The notes: a model not told the origin generated them from the sequence alone. Positions 45,979 through 55,258 are shown, counted from the first letter of the stretch. The stretch is DNA of 64,000 bases from Gordonia sp. SID5947 (GCF_009862785.1 NZ_WWHU01000001.1:3100001-3164000); one strand, 5' to 3'. Program-made: numbers and translations.

Positions 45979-46809
45979 ATGTCCGTCGACAACATCACCA
46001 CCGACCAGGCGCTGAAAGCGAAACACCGCGCAGTGTGGGCGTCCGGAGACTATCCAGCCGTCGCCGATGTGATCACCCAACTCGGACCGCGTCTCGTCGA
46101 CGCCGCCGAGATCGGCCCCGACGATCGCGTGGTCGACGTCGCCGCCGGCGCAGGCAATGTGGCTATCCCGGCCGCACGGACCGGCGCTCACGTGGTCGCC
46201 ACCGACCTGACCCCCGAACTGCTCCAAACAGGTGAATCCACCGAACCCGACCTCGGGATCGTCTGGCGGACCGCCGACGCCGAGGACCTGCCGTTCGACT
46301 CCGGCACCTTCGACGTGGCCGTGTCCTGCGTCGGCGTGATGTTCGCGCCCCACCATCAACGCTGCGCCGACGAACTGGTCCGGGTCTGTCGGCCCGGTGG
46401 CCGGATCGGCTTGATCAACTGGACGCCCAGCGGCTTCATCGGCCAGCTCTTCTCCGTCATGAAGCCATACGCACCGCCGCCTCCGCCCGGCGCGAGCCCC
46501 GGCGTGCTGTGGGGAGACACCGATCATGTGCGCACCCTGTTCGGTGACCGTGTCCGCGACGTCACCGCGACGGCCGAATCGCTGCCCGTCAGTCGATTCG
46601 CTGACGGCGCGGAGTTCCGGGACTTCTTCAAGGCGGCTTACGGGCCGACGATCATGACATACAAGGCGATCGGTGACGATGCCGCACGGATCGCCGAACT
46701 GGATGCGGCGATGGCGGCCCTCGCCGACGAATACCTCGACAACGGGCAGATGGCCTGGGAATATCTGCTGTTCGCGGCCACCGTCGGTGGCGCTACTGAA
46801 TTGCGCTGA
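45979..46809 (+). CDS. class I SAM-dependent methyltransferase (UbiE-like)
   Basis: 276 aa. SAM-binding motif I VVDVAAGAGNVAIPAA (~51-66), the acidic strand-2 end HVVATDLTPELL, motif II TADAEDLPFDSGTFDVAVS and post-II RPGGRIGLINW. The fold and length match small-molecule methyltransferases controlled by adjacent regulators. Substrate unknown. ATG 45979 follows GAGGAG. The HxlR gene lies divergently upstream. Confidence 0.87.
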   Translation: MSVDNITTDQALKAKHRAVWASGDYPAVADVITQLGPRLVDAAEIGPDDRVVDVAAGAGNVAIPAARTGAHVVATDLTPELLQTGESTEPDLGIVWRTADAEDLPFDSGTFDVAVSCVGVMFAPHHQRCADELVRVCRPGGRIGLINWTPSGFIGQLFSVMKPYAPPPPPGASPGVLWGDTDHVRTLFGDRVRDVTATAESLPVSRFADGAEFRDFFKAAYGPTIMTYKAIGDDAARIAELDAAMAALADEYLDNGQMAWEYLLFAATVGGATELR

Positions 46810-46847
46810 GCCAGAATCAATTTCGAGATTCGACTATAATCGACCGG

Positions 46848-47504
46848 ATGCACCCGACGAGTGTTCACCTCCCCGACCTCCCGACACAGGCCCGCCGGCT
46901 CATCGACCTCGGAGTGGCGAGTCTCGCGGGCATCGATGACGCCGCGCTCGTCGATGCCGCCGCGTCCGCTGGTGACACCACAGACGCGCTTCTCGTCCCA
47001 CACCCGGACGTGCTCGCGCCGTCCGTGGCCGCGCCACTGCTCACCCGCGCCGACAAGCCCGGATTTGTCGTCGTCGACATGACCGACCTCGATGACTTCG
47101 CGCCGATCACCGGGGTCGACCTGCCGAACGGGCCGTTCTACCTGCTCTCCGGCATCGAGCGCGGTGACGAGATGGCCAACTGGAGTCCCGACGAGGCGCT
47201 GCCGGCGATCACGGGTGCCGCCCGCACCCCACTCACCATCGGGGAAGGAATCGCGTGGCTGCTGCAACAACCCGACCAGCTCGAGCCGAACCACTGCTTC
47301 ATGACCATCGGGTCGCGTCTGACGAGGGCGAGCGGTCGCCTCGACGCCCGTACCCCGGCGATCTGGATCTCCGGCGGCACCGGCCGGGACGGCCGGGAGC
47401 GCAAGGGCGCGCCGAAGGTCGGTTGGTGCTGGGCGGGTAACCGTCACACGTGGCTCGGGTTTGCGTCGGCAGCCGATCGCCGGGCGATCACCGCGGGTAC
47501 GTGA
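46848..47504 (+). CDS. DUF5701-family protein
   Basis: 218 aa cytosolic protein with the highly conserved second half FYLLSGIERGDEMANWSPDE, RTPLTIGEGIAWLLQQPD, CFMTIGSR and PAIWISGGTGRDG, ending in WCWAGNRHTWLGFASAADR. This pattern fits the actinobacterial DUF5701 family, for which no function is known to me. Its last 17 bp overlap the 3' end of the convergent HNH gene. Confidence 0.75.
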   Translation: MHPTSVHLPDLPTQARRLIDLGVASLAGIDDAALVDAAASAGDTTDALLVPHPDVLAPSVAAPLLTRADKPGFVVVDMTDLDDFAPITGVDLPNGPFYLLSGIERGDEMANWSPDEALPAITGAARTPLTIGEGIAWLLQQPDQLEPNHCFMTIGSRLTRASGRLDARTPAIWISGGTGRDGRERKGAPKVGWCWAGNRHTWLGFASAADRRAITAGT

Positions 47505-48825
47505 CAATCTGCTGTCCGGTCACGGAATTGCGCCAAGTGATGCTGCGATCGGTGTGCATGGTCGGGATCCACACGCCGAGATGTTTGCGGTGGTGATCGG
47601 GAGTGCACATCGGTATCAGGTTGTAGGCCACGGTCCAGCCTCCCGCGTTCGGATCGGCGTGGTCGAACTTGACCAGATGATCGATCTCGCACGCGTGGGA
47701 CGGGTTGCCGCAGTATGGATATCTGCACCACAGGTCCGTCGCGAGGATCTGCGCCCGCAACTGTTTCGACGGCTGGTAGACCAGAGCTCCAGGAGGCGGG
47801 ACGCTGAACCCGCCATGCCCGGTGGGGTCGATCGGCGGGGCAGGACCGTCGCCGCCACCAGCGCCGGCGACGATCGACTCAGCCGGTAGTTCGATCTGCC
47901 GTGCGGCGTCGCCGATCTCGGCCGCATGGCCGGGATCGATGGCACCGTGGCCGCGCAGATGAGGTGCTCGGCCGTCATCGGGGTCGACGACCACAACGAT
48001 GCCGGACGCGGCCTCCGGTTCGAGCCCGGATGCCGGCGCAGGTTCATCCACACCGCGACCGCAGCCGTCACGACCACATGCACAGGTCAAGCGCGCGGCC
48101 GGAAATCCCATGAGTTCGGCCAACGCCGCAACACGCTGCTGACCGGTCGTGCGCGGATCGTGCTTACACACCCTGAGAGCGAGCAACGCGGCGAGTCGCT
48201 CCCTGAGGAACACGCCGTGTTCGGCCGGAACTGTTGCGTCGACGGTGTTGTGGCCGAACGCATCAGGTCTGACGATGACATTCTGGTTGCGTTCGGCGAA
48301 ATCCTTGCGAGCGGCAGCCGCGGCATCAGGGTCGAGTTCGATGAGTAGTTTCTCGAGTTGCGAACGCAGCATCGGATCGGTGGTGGCGCGCCGCGCCAAC
48401 CCCAACGCCAGTGGTTCGAGGACGCCGCGCAGGTCGTCGTCGACGACGCCGAGAATCGCGGAGATCACCGAGATCCGGTGCAGGGCGAAGTCACCCTCGA
48501 GAAACGCCAACCGCAGTTGGGGCATCCGCTGCAACTGCGCGCCGAGTGTGAGCCACTTGCCCGCCTGCGATCTCGAGACACCGAGCTGGAGCGACACCTC
48601 ACCGACCGCTGCTTTGTCGGCGGCGTCGCGAATCCCGTTCTGGCGCACCGGGTTCACGACGAAGTCGTCGGACACCGACAGTCCGAGCCGATAGGCCAGC
48701 AACACCATCCGTGCCTCCCGCTGGCGCCCTTGGCGTTGCATGTCACGGGCGGCATCGGCCAGGCTCGCAGACGGCGCCGACGACACGGCTGCATCATCGG
48801 CGACGGGATCGGTGAACGAGAACAT
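47488..48825 (-). CDS. DUF222-HNH endonuclease-like protein
   Basis: 445 aa. N-terminal ~300 residues are the DUF222 (13E12-repeat) domain, with VSLQLGVSRSQAGKWLTLGA and LHRISVISAILGVVDDDL; the C-terminus is an HNH module CRYPYCGNPSHACEIDHLVKF with NLIPMCTPDHHRKH, which retains both the Cys pairs and the catalytic His. A linker contains CACGRDGCGRG. These proteins are numerous in mycolic-acid actinomycetes and may be domesticated or mobile nucleases. ATG 48825, 8 nt after GGAAG, is preferred to the TTG at 48867. Last chromosomal gene before the integrated element. Confidence 0.82.
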   Translation of the reverse strand: MFSFTDPVADDAAVSSAPSASLADAARDMQRQGRQREARMVLLAYRLGLSVSDDFVVNPVRQNGIRDAADKAAVGEVSLQLGVSRSQAGKWLTLGAQLQRMPQLRLAFLEGDFALHRISVISAILGVVDDDLRGVLEPLALGLARRATTDPMLRSQLEKLLIELDPDAAAAARKDFAERNQNVIVRPDAFGHNTVDATVPAEHGVFLRERLAALLALRVCKHDPRTTGQQRVAALAELMGFPAARLTCACGRDGCGRGVDEPAPASGLEPEAASGIVVVVDPDDGRAPHLRGHGAIDPGHAAEIGDAARQIELPAESIVAGAGGGDGPAPPIDPTGHGGFSVPPPGALVYQPSKQLRAQILATDLWCRYPYCGNPSHACEIDHLVKFDHADPNAGGWTVAYNLIPMCTPDHHRKHLGVWIPTMHTDRSITWRNSVTGQQIVTYPR

Positions 48826-49021
48826 GCGCGCGACTTCCGTGTGAACCGGCAGGGACACCCTCGTCAACTACCCGACATCACCACGAACGCGTGCATGAGA
48901 ATCAACTACCGAAACACTAACGGCACCCACCGACAAGAATCGCCGGCGCGCCTGCGCCCCGACAACGGTTCGCCGCGACCACCGGTAACCGGCACCACCG
49001 GCAGGCACGCGCCTGGCCAAC

Positions 49022-49047
49022 TGCGGAAGCGGAGGGATTTGAACCCC
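49022..49047. other. attachment site, left (tRNA-Ser 3'-end fragment)
   Basis: 26 bp (core GGAAGCGGAGGGATTTGAA) identical to the 3' part of the tRNA-Ser gene at 59314-59339, including acceptor stem and T-arm. Without the rest of the tRNA it cannot be a gene and marks the distal end of the integrated element. Confidence 0.9.
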
Positions 49048-49398
49048 AATCGACGGTGCTGGTCAGGCGTCGATAATGCCTCTCACCTGCCATTACTCGT
49101 CGCTGCGCATCACCGGAAATCACGGTGTTTCGTGCCCAAGTGTGCCCAAAATGTGCCCACGCAACGGAGGGGACGCCCAGGGGGGTCAACATCCCTGGTC
49201 GTAGGGGGTCGCGACTCCGGGGGCGAGTCGCCGTGTACATCCTGTGACGGATCTGGTCACGTGACCATTTTCCCGCCGAATTTGAGCGATGCCCCCCCCG
49301 ATCTCTCTAATTTGAGCGCGTAAAGACGCAGCTCCCCAGCCGGTGTCCACCCCTGCGGCACCCAGAGATTTCGACCCCCCCTACCCCCTGGACAGCCA

Positions 49399-49433
49399 AG
49401 CGCCCCGACCCAGGAGACATGGGTCGGGGCGCT
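49399..49433 (-). terminator. terminator after the capsid gene
   Basis: Perfect 14-bp stem (49399-49412 with 49420-49433) with 7-nt loop, located 83-117 bp after the capsid stop on its strand. It ends the tape measure-capsid transcript. Confidence 0.8.
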
Positions 49434-49515
49434 GTTCCAGCGGGTCACCAATTCCGCTGGCGGCGTCGGATGCACGCAGTCGGACCAGGAACGGGGCGCA
49501 TCCGAGTCTGTGGGG

Positions 49516-50688
49516 TCAGGAGGCGGCGGTGTCTACCCGGACGATCCCCATCGGCTTGTAGACAGCCAGGCCGTAGCGGCCCTCGAGCCTCGCGCGGACG
49601 TAGTTTTTCAAGAAGTCGTCCGAGATCGCGTCGGTCCATTTCAGCTCGTACTGCGCATCACCTGTGAGGGCCAGCGCGGTCTGGTCGAGCAGGAGCGCGG
49701 TGTCCTCGGGCAGCGCGTTGGACACGACGGCTTGTACTCCCCAGAGCCGGCGCGCGGCAGTGTTGACGGGTAGCCCTTGCACATCGGTGGCCCCGCTGGT
49801 CGCGGTGAGTAACTCGATCGCTTCCCAGTCTTCGGGCCGGACGACGAGCGACGAGGCGGTGTAGCCCGTGGTCTCGATCTTCGTGATGGCTTTGCGGAAC
49901 GTGGTCAGCTTGTCGGTGGCGAACGCCTGGACCTGGATGCCCGACGTGTTGAGGATGCCGCGCATGTTCGGCTCAGTCCCGTTGCCGCTGAGTACCTGAG
50001 TCTCGATCGCGTTGCGCAGTCCGTAGAGCATCTCGACTTCCATGAACTGCTCGAGGTTCCGGTTGTCCTTGAGCGTGTACTCAGGGATCTGCTCAGACAC
50101 GTGCGCGATGACGGTCAGCTTGCTGTCGACGGTCTCGATCGAGTAGATCGACGTCGGCTTGGTGGCGCCCTCGGCCACGGGTGCAGCGTTGTTCGTCCGC
50201 ACGGTCTGACGCAGGAACGAGAACTGCGGCTGTGTCACCTCGGAGTCGATCACATCGAGGATCGATTGCGGGAGTTTGCCCATCTCGACGACCCCGGACC
50301 GCAGCGGGAGTGATGTGATGCGGGCACCACTGGACACCAGGGCCTTGCGCTCGGTGTCGTACGAGGCGCGGGTGAGGTTGCGCGCGAGCGACTTCACGCC
50401 GTCGCCGGTGAGCGGGAGTCGGCCGGACTTGCGAGCGAGCTCGTCGCTGGGGCCAGCGGGGCCGATTGCGTCCGCCATGTCCAACACTTCTCGGGTCAGA
50501 TCATCGTCTGCGCGTGCCGCCTTCACCTTTTCGACAAGATCCTTGCCCTTGGTGAGCTCGGCGTTGAAAGCGACCTTCTCCGCGTCCGTCATCTCTCGGC
50601 TCTCGGATTCGGCCTTCTCCGCGATGTCCCGGGCGGCCTTCGCGGCGCCCTCGGCGGCTTCACGCAACGCCTTCAGTCGTGTGCTCAT
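49516..50688 (-). CDS. phage major capsid protein, HK97 fold
   Basis: 390 aa. Residues ~1-75 are a charged coiled coil (delta/scaffold domain, SESREMTDAEKVAFNAEL); residues ~130-390 match the HK97 shell domain, with LPQSILDVIDSEVTQPQFSF, TVIAHVSEQIPEYTLKDN, VVRPEDWEAIELL, NALPEDTALLLDQTALALTG and ARLEGRYGLAVYKP. It builds the capsid shell. No prohead protease is encoded nearby to remove the delta domain, and no portal or terminase is present. GGAGAGG precedes ATG 50688 by about 9 nt. It is the last gene of the element's minus-strand operon. Confidence 0.9.
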   Translation of the reverse strand: MSTRLKALREAAEGAAKAARDIAEKAESESREMTDAEKVAFNAELTKGKDLVEKVKAARADDDLTREVLDMADAIGPAGPSDELARKSGRLPLTGDGVKSLARNLTRASYDTERKALVSSGARITSLPLRSGVVEMGKLPQSILDVIDSEVTQPQFSFLRQTVRTNNAAPVAEGATKPTSIYSIETVDSKLTVIAHVSEQIPEYTLKDNRNLEQFMEVEMLYGLRNAIETQVLSGNGTEPNMRGILNTSGIQVQAFATDKLTTFRKAITKIETTGYTASSLVVRPEDWEAIELLTATSGATDVQGLPVNTAARRLWGVQAVVSNALPEDTALLLDQTALALTGDAQYELKWTDAISDDFLKNYVRARLEGRYGLAVYKPMGIVRVDTAAS

Positions 50689-50916
50689 GGGAATAGTCCT
50701 CTCCTACAGGATGAATGGATGGCGCGAATGTGCGCCGATTCAGTGCCGGGGAGACGGACAGTCCATCGGGCGTGGCCGTGGCCGGCCGACCGAAGTCGCC
50801 GGGGGCGGTTCCCTTCACTGCTGGTCTGGTCCTGGTCTTCAGGTGTGGCAGCGAGGCGCGGACTCCGAACGGAGCTGGCGGATCTCGCCTGCCACGACGA
50901 ACATAGCACCGCTCAC
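50689..50916. other. intergenic leader of the capsid gene
   Basis: 228 bp between the 90-aa gene and the capsid gene with no supported frame. It contains a short CTCCG-TT-CGGAG dyad and otherwise only the capsid RBS near the end. A capsid-specific leader or packaging-related sequence is possible but unproven. Confidence 0.35.
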
Positions 50917-51189
50917 TCACTGCTTCGGTCGCTCAAGGTCCATGTCGAGCAACGCGAAGTCGATCGAGCGCGGCGTCGCGTCGATGTCACCGTTCGACAG
51001 GTACAGGAGCTGCTCGACGAGCGCGCTCGTGAGGGCGTCGATGATGCCGGAGAATGCTGTCACTCCGCTGTCGCTCCACGCTTCGTCGAGGATCGCGTAG
51101 ATGGTGTCGATGTCGTCGTCGAGGCGTGCGCGGGTGATGTTCGCTGCGCGTTCGACGTTGATGCGGATCTGTGCTTCTGACGCTGACAT
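50917..51189 (-). CDS. 90-aa element protein, unknown
   Basis: ATG 51189 lies one base past the tape measure stop, with GAGCAGG upstream inside that gene, so it is translationally coupled. The sequence (RINVERAANITRARLDDDID, AFSGIIDALTSALVEQLLYL) is acidic and helical with no recognised domain. Between tape measure and capsid it could be a scaffold, head-tail adaptor or size-determination factor; this is inference from position only. Confidence 0.65.
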   Translation of the reverse strand: MSASEAQIRINVERAANITRARLDDDIDTIYAILDEAWSDSGVTAFSGIIDALTSALVEQLLYLSNGDIDATPRSIDFALLDMDLERPKQ

Positions 51190-51190
51190 C

Positions 51191-54100
51191 TCACATACCT
51201 GCTCTCGTGAAGTTGAAGCCGGCCGACCCGTTCGGGTCGCCCTGGATCTTGACGGTGATGTTTTTGCCCTGCTTGATCGCGGTGAGGATGTCGTTGAGTA
51301 CCTCGGTCTGTTGGCGGACTGCGGCGCTGACACCGGGGATGTCGTTGGCGCCGGTGTTCACGTTGGGTGCCAGGTCGCCGAGGGTCCAGTTGCCCGACTG
51401 TGCGGAGGTGACGTAGGGGGCGGCGGTGTTGGCGACCATCAGGCCACTACCGACTCCCAGCGACAGCAGGTCGTAGAGGTTCTTCGGTGCCGCGGCATCG
51501 CTCGTGTCTGCCGTATAGCCACCGAAGCCTCCTCGGGCGAATCCCTTCACGCCGAGGATGCGGCCTGTCTTCGCCCAGATCCCCAGCGAGCGAGCGCGTT
51601 TGCTGGGCGAGTGCGGAATGTAGCTCTCGCCGCCGGATTCGGGTTCGCCCCACACGCGGTAGTCGCCTGGGCGGACGATCTGCGCCGAGTGGTCCTCGAG
51701 GCCGCCGTTGGCGAATGTCCGGACGATCGGTGCTCGACCGTTCATCGTGGGGGTGGTGATGACGAACTGCTCGCCGTCGGCCTTCGGGGTCACCGCGGCC
51801 TTCGGTGCCGGCGCGGTCGGCGTGGCGGTGGTGGCGGTCATGCCACTGGGCCAGTTCGTGACGTAGACCTGCTGGACACCGGCGGGGGCGGTGCCGTCGG
51901 CCGGGCCGTCGCTGCCCGCGGCCAGCCGTCCGATCGATGCGGCGAGTTCCTTGTCGGCCTCGGCGGCCTTGGCCTGGTAGTTCGAGCCGTCGGAGAACGC
52001 TGAGCGCTGCACCGCTTGGGCCATCTGCGCCTCGGTCATTGAGTCTTTGCCCTGCACCTTGTCGAGGGCGTCGTAGTACTTGCCGGCCGCGATCGTGGTG
52101 TCTTGGAGTTCCTGGGCGTTGCCCCACCCCTGCGAGGGGCGTTGCTGGAAGGCTCCGACGCTGTCACGGTCGCCGTGGTCGAGGTCCTCGGCGTTGGATT
52201 CGGCGAGGGCGGCCATGACTGCGGAACGGATTTCCTTCTCGGACTTGCCGCGGCGTTGGCCCTCGGCGACGATCTCGTCGATGTTGCGTTGCTTCGATGT
52301 GAGTTTCGAGGGGTCGTAGCGTTTGGCCTGGGCGACGGCGGCCTTCGTGGCGGTGTGGCCGAGGGCCCAGTGGACGTGGTCGGCGTGGGCGGCCATCTGG
52401 TCGGCGCCGTAGAACGCGATGCCGTCGCCGACGTTCTTGCCGTCCTTGATGTTGTGGCCGAACGGTGAGTGGATCAGCTCGAGGCTGTCGGGGTAGTTCT
52501 GGGCGATCCAGGTTGCGATGGCGCCCATATCGCCGCCTGAGATGTCGATGGCCTTGCCGGCGTTGTGATAGTCCGCGTGGCCCTCGGTCTGCTCGGTGCG
52601 AGTCCCTGAGGTCATCTGTGCGGCAGGGAACTTGCCGTGGATCGCGTCCCACATCGACTGCTGATCGGTGGTCGTGAGGCCCGGGGTGCTGATACCGCCG
52701 TCGGCCATGGCGCGGTAGAGCTTGAACCCGAACCTACCGGCGACCTCCGACAGGATCGATGTGGCGCGTGGTCGTTTCGATGCAGCCCCGGGAATGTATG
52801 CCTCCCATGGTCCTGCGGCGGTTTCTGCCCACTGAATGAGCCCCCGAGGTCCGCGTGCGGGCTGGATGACAGCCTGGTCGGGGAGAGCGCCGTCGATGCC
52901 GCCTGATGCGTATTGGCGGACGCCGCCGTCGGCCTGTATCGCGGTGCGATTGATCGCGCGCTGCTGTGGCGTCCGGTAGTTCGGTCCGTCGGGGTCGTCG
53001 TAGAAGATCTTGACCGTTTTCGTCTCGGTCTTCGTGATGTCGGCGAGACGGGCCTTGGCCTCGTCGGTGTTGGCGACGACCTTCACCGTGCCATCGGGCA
53101 GCGTGGTGACGATGAACCCGAGGTCCTCGAGCTTCTTGCGCGTCTCGGGGCTGTTGTCGGAGATGATGATGGTCTTCGCGTCCGGGATCTGGACGACGGA
53201 GTTGCGGAGCGTGTCCATCGCGCCGGCCGAGTTGCGGGCCGCGTCACCGGCCTCGTTGACGCGGTCGCGGGCACCGGCCATACCGGGGACCAGCTCGTCG
53301 GCGATGAAGTTCGCGGCACCGTGCGCGGCGTCGCCCATCCCCTGCATGTCGGTGCCCATCGACTTCGCGGCGTCACCCGCTGACTTGATCGCGTTGCCGA
53401 CGCTACCGAGGCTGGGGATCTTCGAGATAATTCCACCGATGAACGATGTTGCGCTACCGATCCCCGACACCATCTGGCCGAGCAACTTGCCGAGCTCGCC
53501 CGCGGTCGATCCCCACACGTGCAGGAATCCGGCCGCGGTGTTGCCCATCGCGATACCGAAGGTCAGTGCGGCCGAGACGACGTCAGCGAAGAACGCGGTG
53601 ATCTCGTCCTTGTTGGCGATCAGCCCGTTCGCCATGTCCTGGACCGTCGGGCCGAGGGCCTCGGCCATGGCCTTTTTCACTTCGCCGGTCGACTCGCCGA
53701 TGGTTCGTCGCAGGCTCTCGATCGACGATGCTGCGTTGTCGTTCATCACCTTCGACGCGTTGTCGGCGGCGCCGGCCACCTCGCCGAAGTCGTTGACCGC
53801 CTTGGACGGGTCCCACTGGGTGAACGCGCCGATGAAGTCACCCGCGGTGTCACCGAGCAGGGCCATCGCGGCCTGGTTGCGCTTCACCGGATCCTCGATG
53901 GACCGGATCTTGTCGAAGGCTTGGTCGAACGCCTGCTCGGCGGCCGGACCGCCCTCCTTGAATGCGTCGTACATCTGCTGTCCGTTGAGACCGATCCCGT
54001 TGAGCGCGTCGACGATCGTGCCGCCCTCCTCGGTGACGCGCCGGCCGAATTCACGCAGCGCATCTGCGGCCCGGTCGGTGTTGTCGACGCCGAGCGTCTG

Positions 54101-55258
54101 GGACTGGTCGACCAGCGCGAGCGCGGTCTTGGCCGACAGCCCGGTGTTCTTCCATCCCGCCGAGTACTCCGAGAGCGAGTCGAGCAGGTCGCCCTGGGCG
54201 TTGAGTCCGTTCTGGCGGGCCTTCACGATGAGGTCTGCAGCCTCGTCGATGTTGGCGACCAGACCGCTACGCACCAGCCCGGATACGCCGCGCAGGGTGT
54301 CGGTGGTGTCGCTGCCGAGTGCGGTGTTGAGCGCCTCGACCTTCGCGATGAGCGCCTCCATGTCCTCCTGGGTGGCCGAGGTGTCGATGAGGCCGAAGTC
54401 GAACAGGCCGCGCAGCGATTCCATGTTGCCCTGCACCGATTCCCCGAATGCCGACATGTACGCCTCGGACGCTGCGGCGCCCATCTTGCTCGCGGTCGCT
54501 TCGTCGACACCGAGCTGACCCTGGATGGTGTCCTGCATCTGCTCGCGGTCCATGCCGTCGGCGATCGACTTCGCCAGCAACGCGCCAGCCGCCAGGCCGA
54601 CGACCGCGACACCGGCGACCGCGGCACCGATCGGGCCGCCCTTCGATCCGAGGCTCGCGATCTTCGGCGCGAACCCGGCCATGAACGACCCACCGAAGTT
54701 GCCGCCGACCTCCGACCCCTTCTCGCCCAGCGACCCCAGCTTGCTCATGAAGCCGTCGAGTTTGCTGCCGTCCGGTGTCGCGGTATCGATCTGCTGGTTC
54801 GCGCGGCGCATGTCCTGGGCGGCCTGCGTCGCGGCGGTGGACGCGCGCTTGAGGGTCACTGTGTGCTGGTCTGCGGCCTTCTCGGCGGCTTTTGTGGCCC
54901 TCTCGGTGTCCCGGTGTGCCTCGGTCACTCTTTGCTGCGCACGGACGGACTCAGCGGACGAATCGCCGTACTTCTTCTGGGCCTGGGCAAGTCGATCGAC
55001 AGCGATCTTCTCGCGTTCGGCGGCATCGGCGGCTTTCTGCCCCGCGGTGCGCGCCGCGCTGGCCGCCTTCTCGGTCTCGGTCCGCACCCGCTCGTAGGCA
55101 TTCGCCGATTTCACGGCCGACTGCCGAACTTGCTCGGACGAGCTGTCGGCGGCCTTGCCGAGTTGGTCGAGGCTTCGCTTCGACGCCGTGAGTCGATCGT
55201 CGAAGTCATCTCCGCGGATCGACAGGTCGGCGTAGAGGTCTGCAACCTTCTGTGCCAT
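51191..55258 (-). CDS. phage tail tape measure protein with embedded wall-hydrolase-like segments
   Basis: 1355 aa. Residues ~1-170 are Ala/Glu-rich coiled coil; a hydrophobic segment (GAAVAGVAVVGLAAGALL) is near 210-230; the central part (~230-560) is the TP901-type tape measure domain with ALNGIGLNGQQMYDAFKEGG. From ~890 there is an M15/ARB_07466-like segment (HADYHNAGKAIDI and HADHVHWAL, the zinc-ligand pattern HxH) and then a lysozyme-like segment (RSAVMAALAESNAEDLDHGD, SVGAFQQRPSQGWG). The protein sets tail length and may locally open peptidoglycan. AGGAG is 7 nt before ATG 55258 but only 1 nt before ATG 55264, so 55258 is the start. Confidence 0.9.
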   Translation of the reverse strand: MAQKVADLYADLSIRGDDFDDRLTASKRSLDQLGKAADSSSEQVRQSAVKSANAYERVRTETEKAASAARTAGQKAADAAEREKIAVDRLAQAQKKYGDSSAESVRAQQRVTEAHRDTERATKAAEKAADQHTVTLKRASTAATQAAQDMRRANQQIDTATPDGSKLDGFMSKLGSLGEKGSEVGGNFGGSFMAGFAPKIASLGSKGGPIGAAVAGVAVVGLAAGALLAKSIADGMDREQMQDTIQGQLGVDEATASKMGAAASEAYMSAFGESVQGNMESLRGLFDFGLIDTSATQEDMEALIAKVEALNTALGSDTTDTLRGVSGLVRSGLVANIDEAADLIVKARQNGLNAQGDLLDSLSEYSAGWKNTGLSAKTALALVDQSQTLGVDNTDRAADALREFGRRVTEEGGTIVDALNGIGLNGQQMYDAFKEGGPAAEQAFDQAFDKIRSIEDPVKRNQAAMALLGDTAGDFIGAFTQWDPSKAVNDFGEVAGAADNASKVMNDNAASSIESLRRTIGESTGEVKKAMAEALGPTVQDMANGLIANKDEITAFFADVVSAALTFGIAMGNTAAGFLHVWGSTAGELGKLLGQMVSGIGSATSFIGGIISKIPSLGSVGNAIKSAGDAAKSMGTDMQGMGDAAHGAANFIADELVPGMAGARDRVNEAGDAARNSAGAMDTLRNSVVQIPDAKTIIISDNSPETRKKLEDLGFIVTTLPDGTVKVVANTDEAKARLADITKTETKTVKIFYDDPDGPNYRTPQQRAINRTAIQADGGVRQYASGGIDGALPDQAVIQPARGPRGLIQWAETAAGPWEAYIPGAASKRPRATSILSEVAGRFGFKLYRAMADGGISTPGLTTTDQQSMWDAIHGKFPAAQMTSGTRTEQTEGHADYHNAGKAIDISGGDMGAIATWIAQNYPDSLELIHSPFGHNIKDGKNVGDGIAFYGADQMAAHADHVHWALGHTATKAAVAQAKRYDPSKLTSKQRNIDEIVAEGQRRGKSEKEIRSAVMAALAESNAEDLDHGDRDSVGAFQQRPSQGWGNAQELQDTTIAAGKYYDALDKVQGKDSMTEAQMAQAVQRSAFSDGSNYQAKAAEADKELAASIGRLAAGSDGPADGTAPAGVQQVYVTNWPSGMTATTATPTAPAPKAAVTPKADGEQFVITTPTMNGRAPIVRTFANGGLEDHSAQIVRPGDYRVWGEPESGGESYIPHSPSKRARSLGIWAKTGRILGVKGFARGGFGGYTADTSDAAAPKNLYDLLSLGVGSGLMVANTAAPYVTSAQSGNWTLGDLAPNVNTGANDIPGVSAAVRQQTEVLNDILTAIKQGKNITVKIQGDPNGSAGFNFTRAGM

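Larger units (their letters stand above)
48868..49515. other. gene-poor left junction of the integrated element
   Basis: 648 bp without a supportable gene. It contains the host side of the junction, the att copy (49022-49047), sequence with repeated GTGCCCA words around 49138-49160 that also occur near the end of the integrase gene (59224-59240), two AATTTGAGCG copies (49278, 49310) and the capsid-gene terminator. Short frames here have no RBS or family features. Confidence 0.6.

Noticed and set aside
49257..49475. 72-aa frame near the left att site
   Set aside because: No RBS; it crosses the perfect terminator hairpin of the capsid transcript.
50660..50920. 86-aa frame upstream of the capsid gene as a protease or scaffold
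   Set aside because: Arg/Pro-rich, overlaps the capsid start in another frame and lacks protease motifs.
52164..52652. 162-aa Arg-rich frame inside the tape measure gene
   Set aside because: Same-strand alternate frame; composition of a GC shadow.
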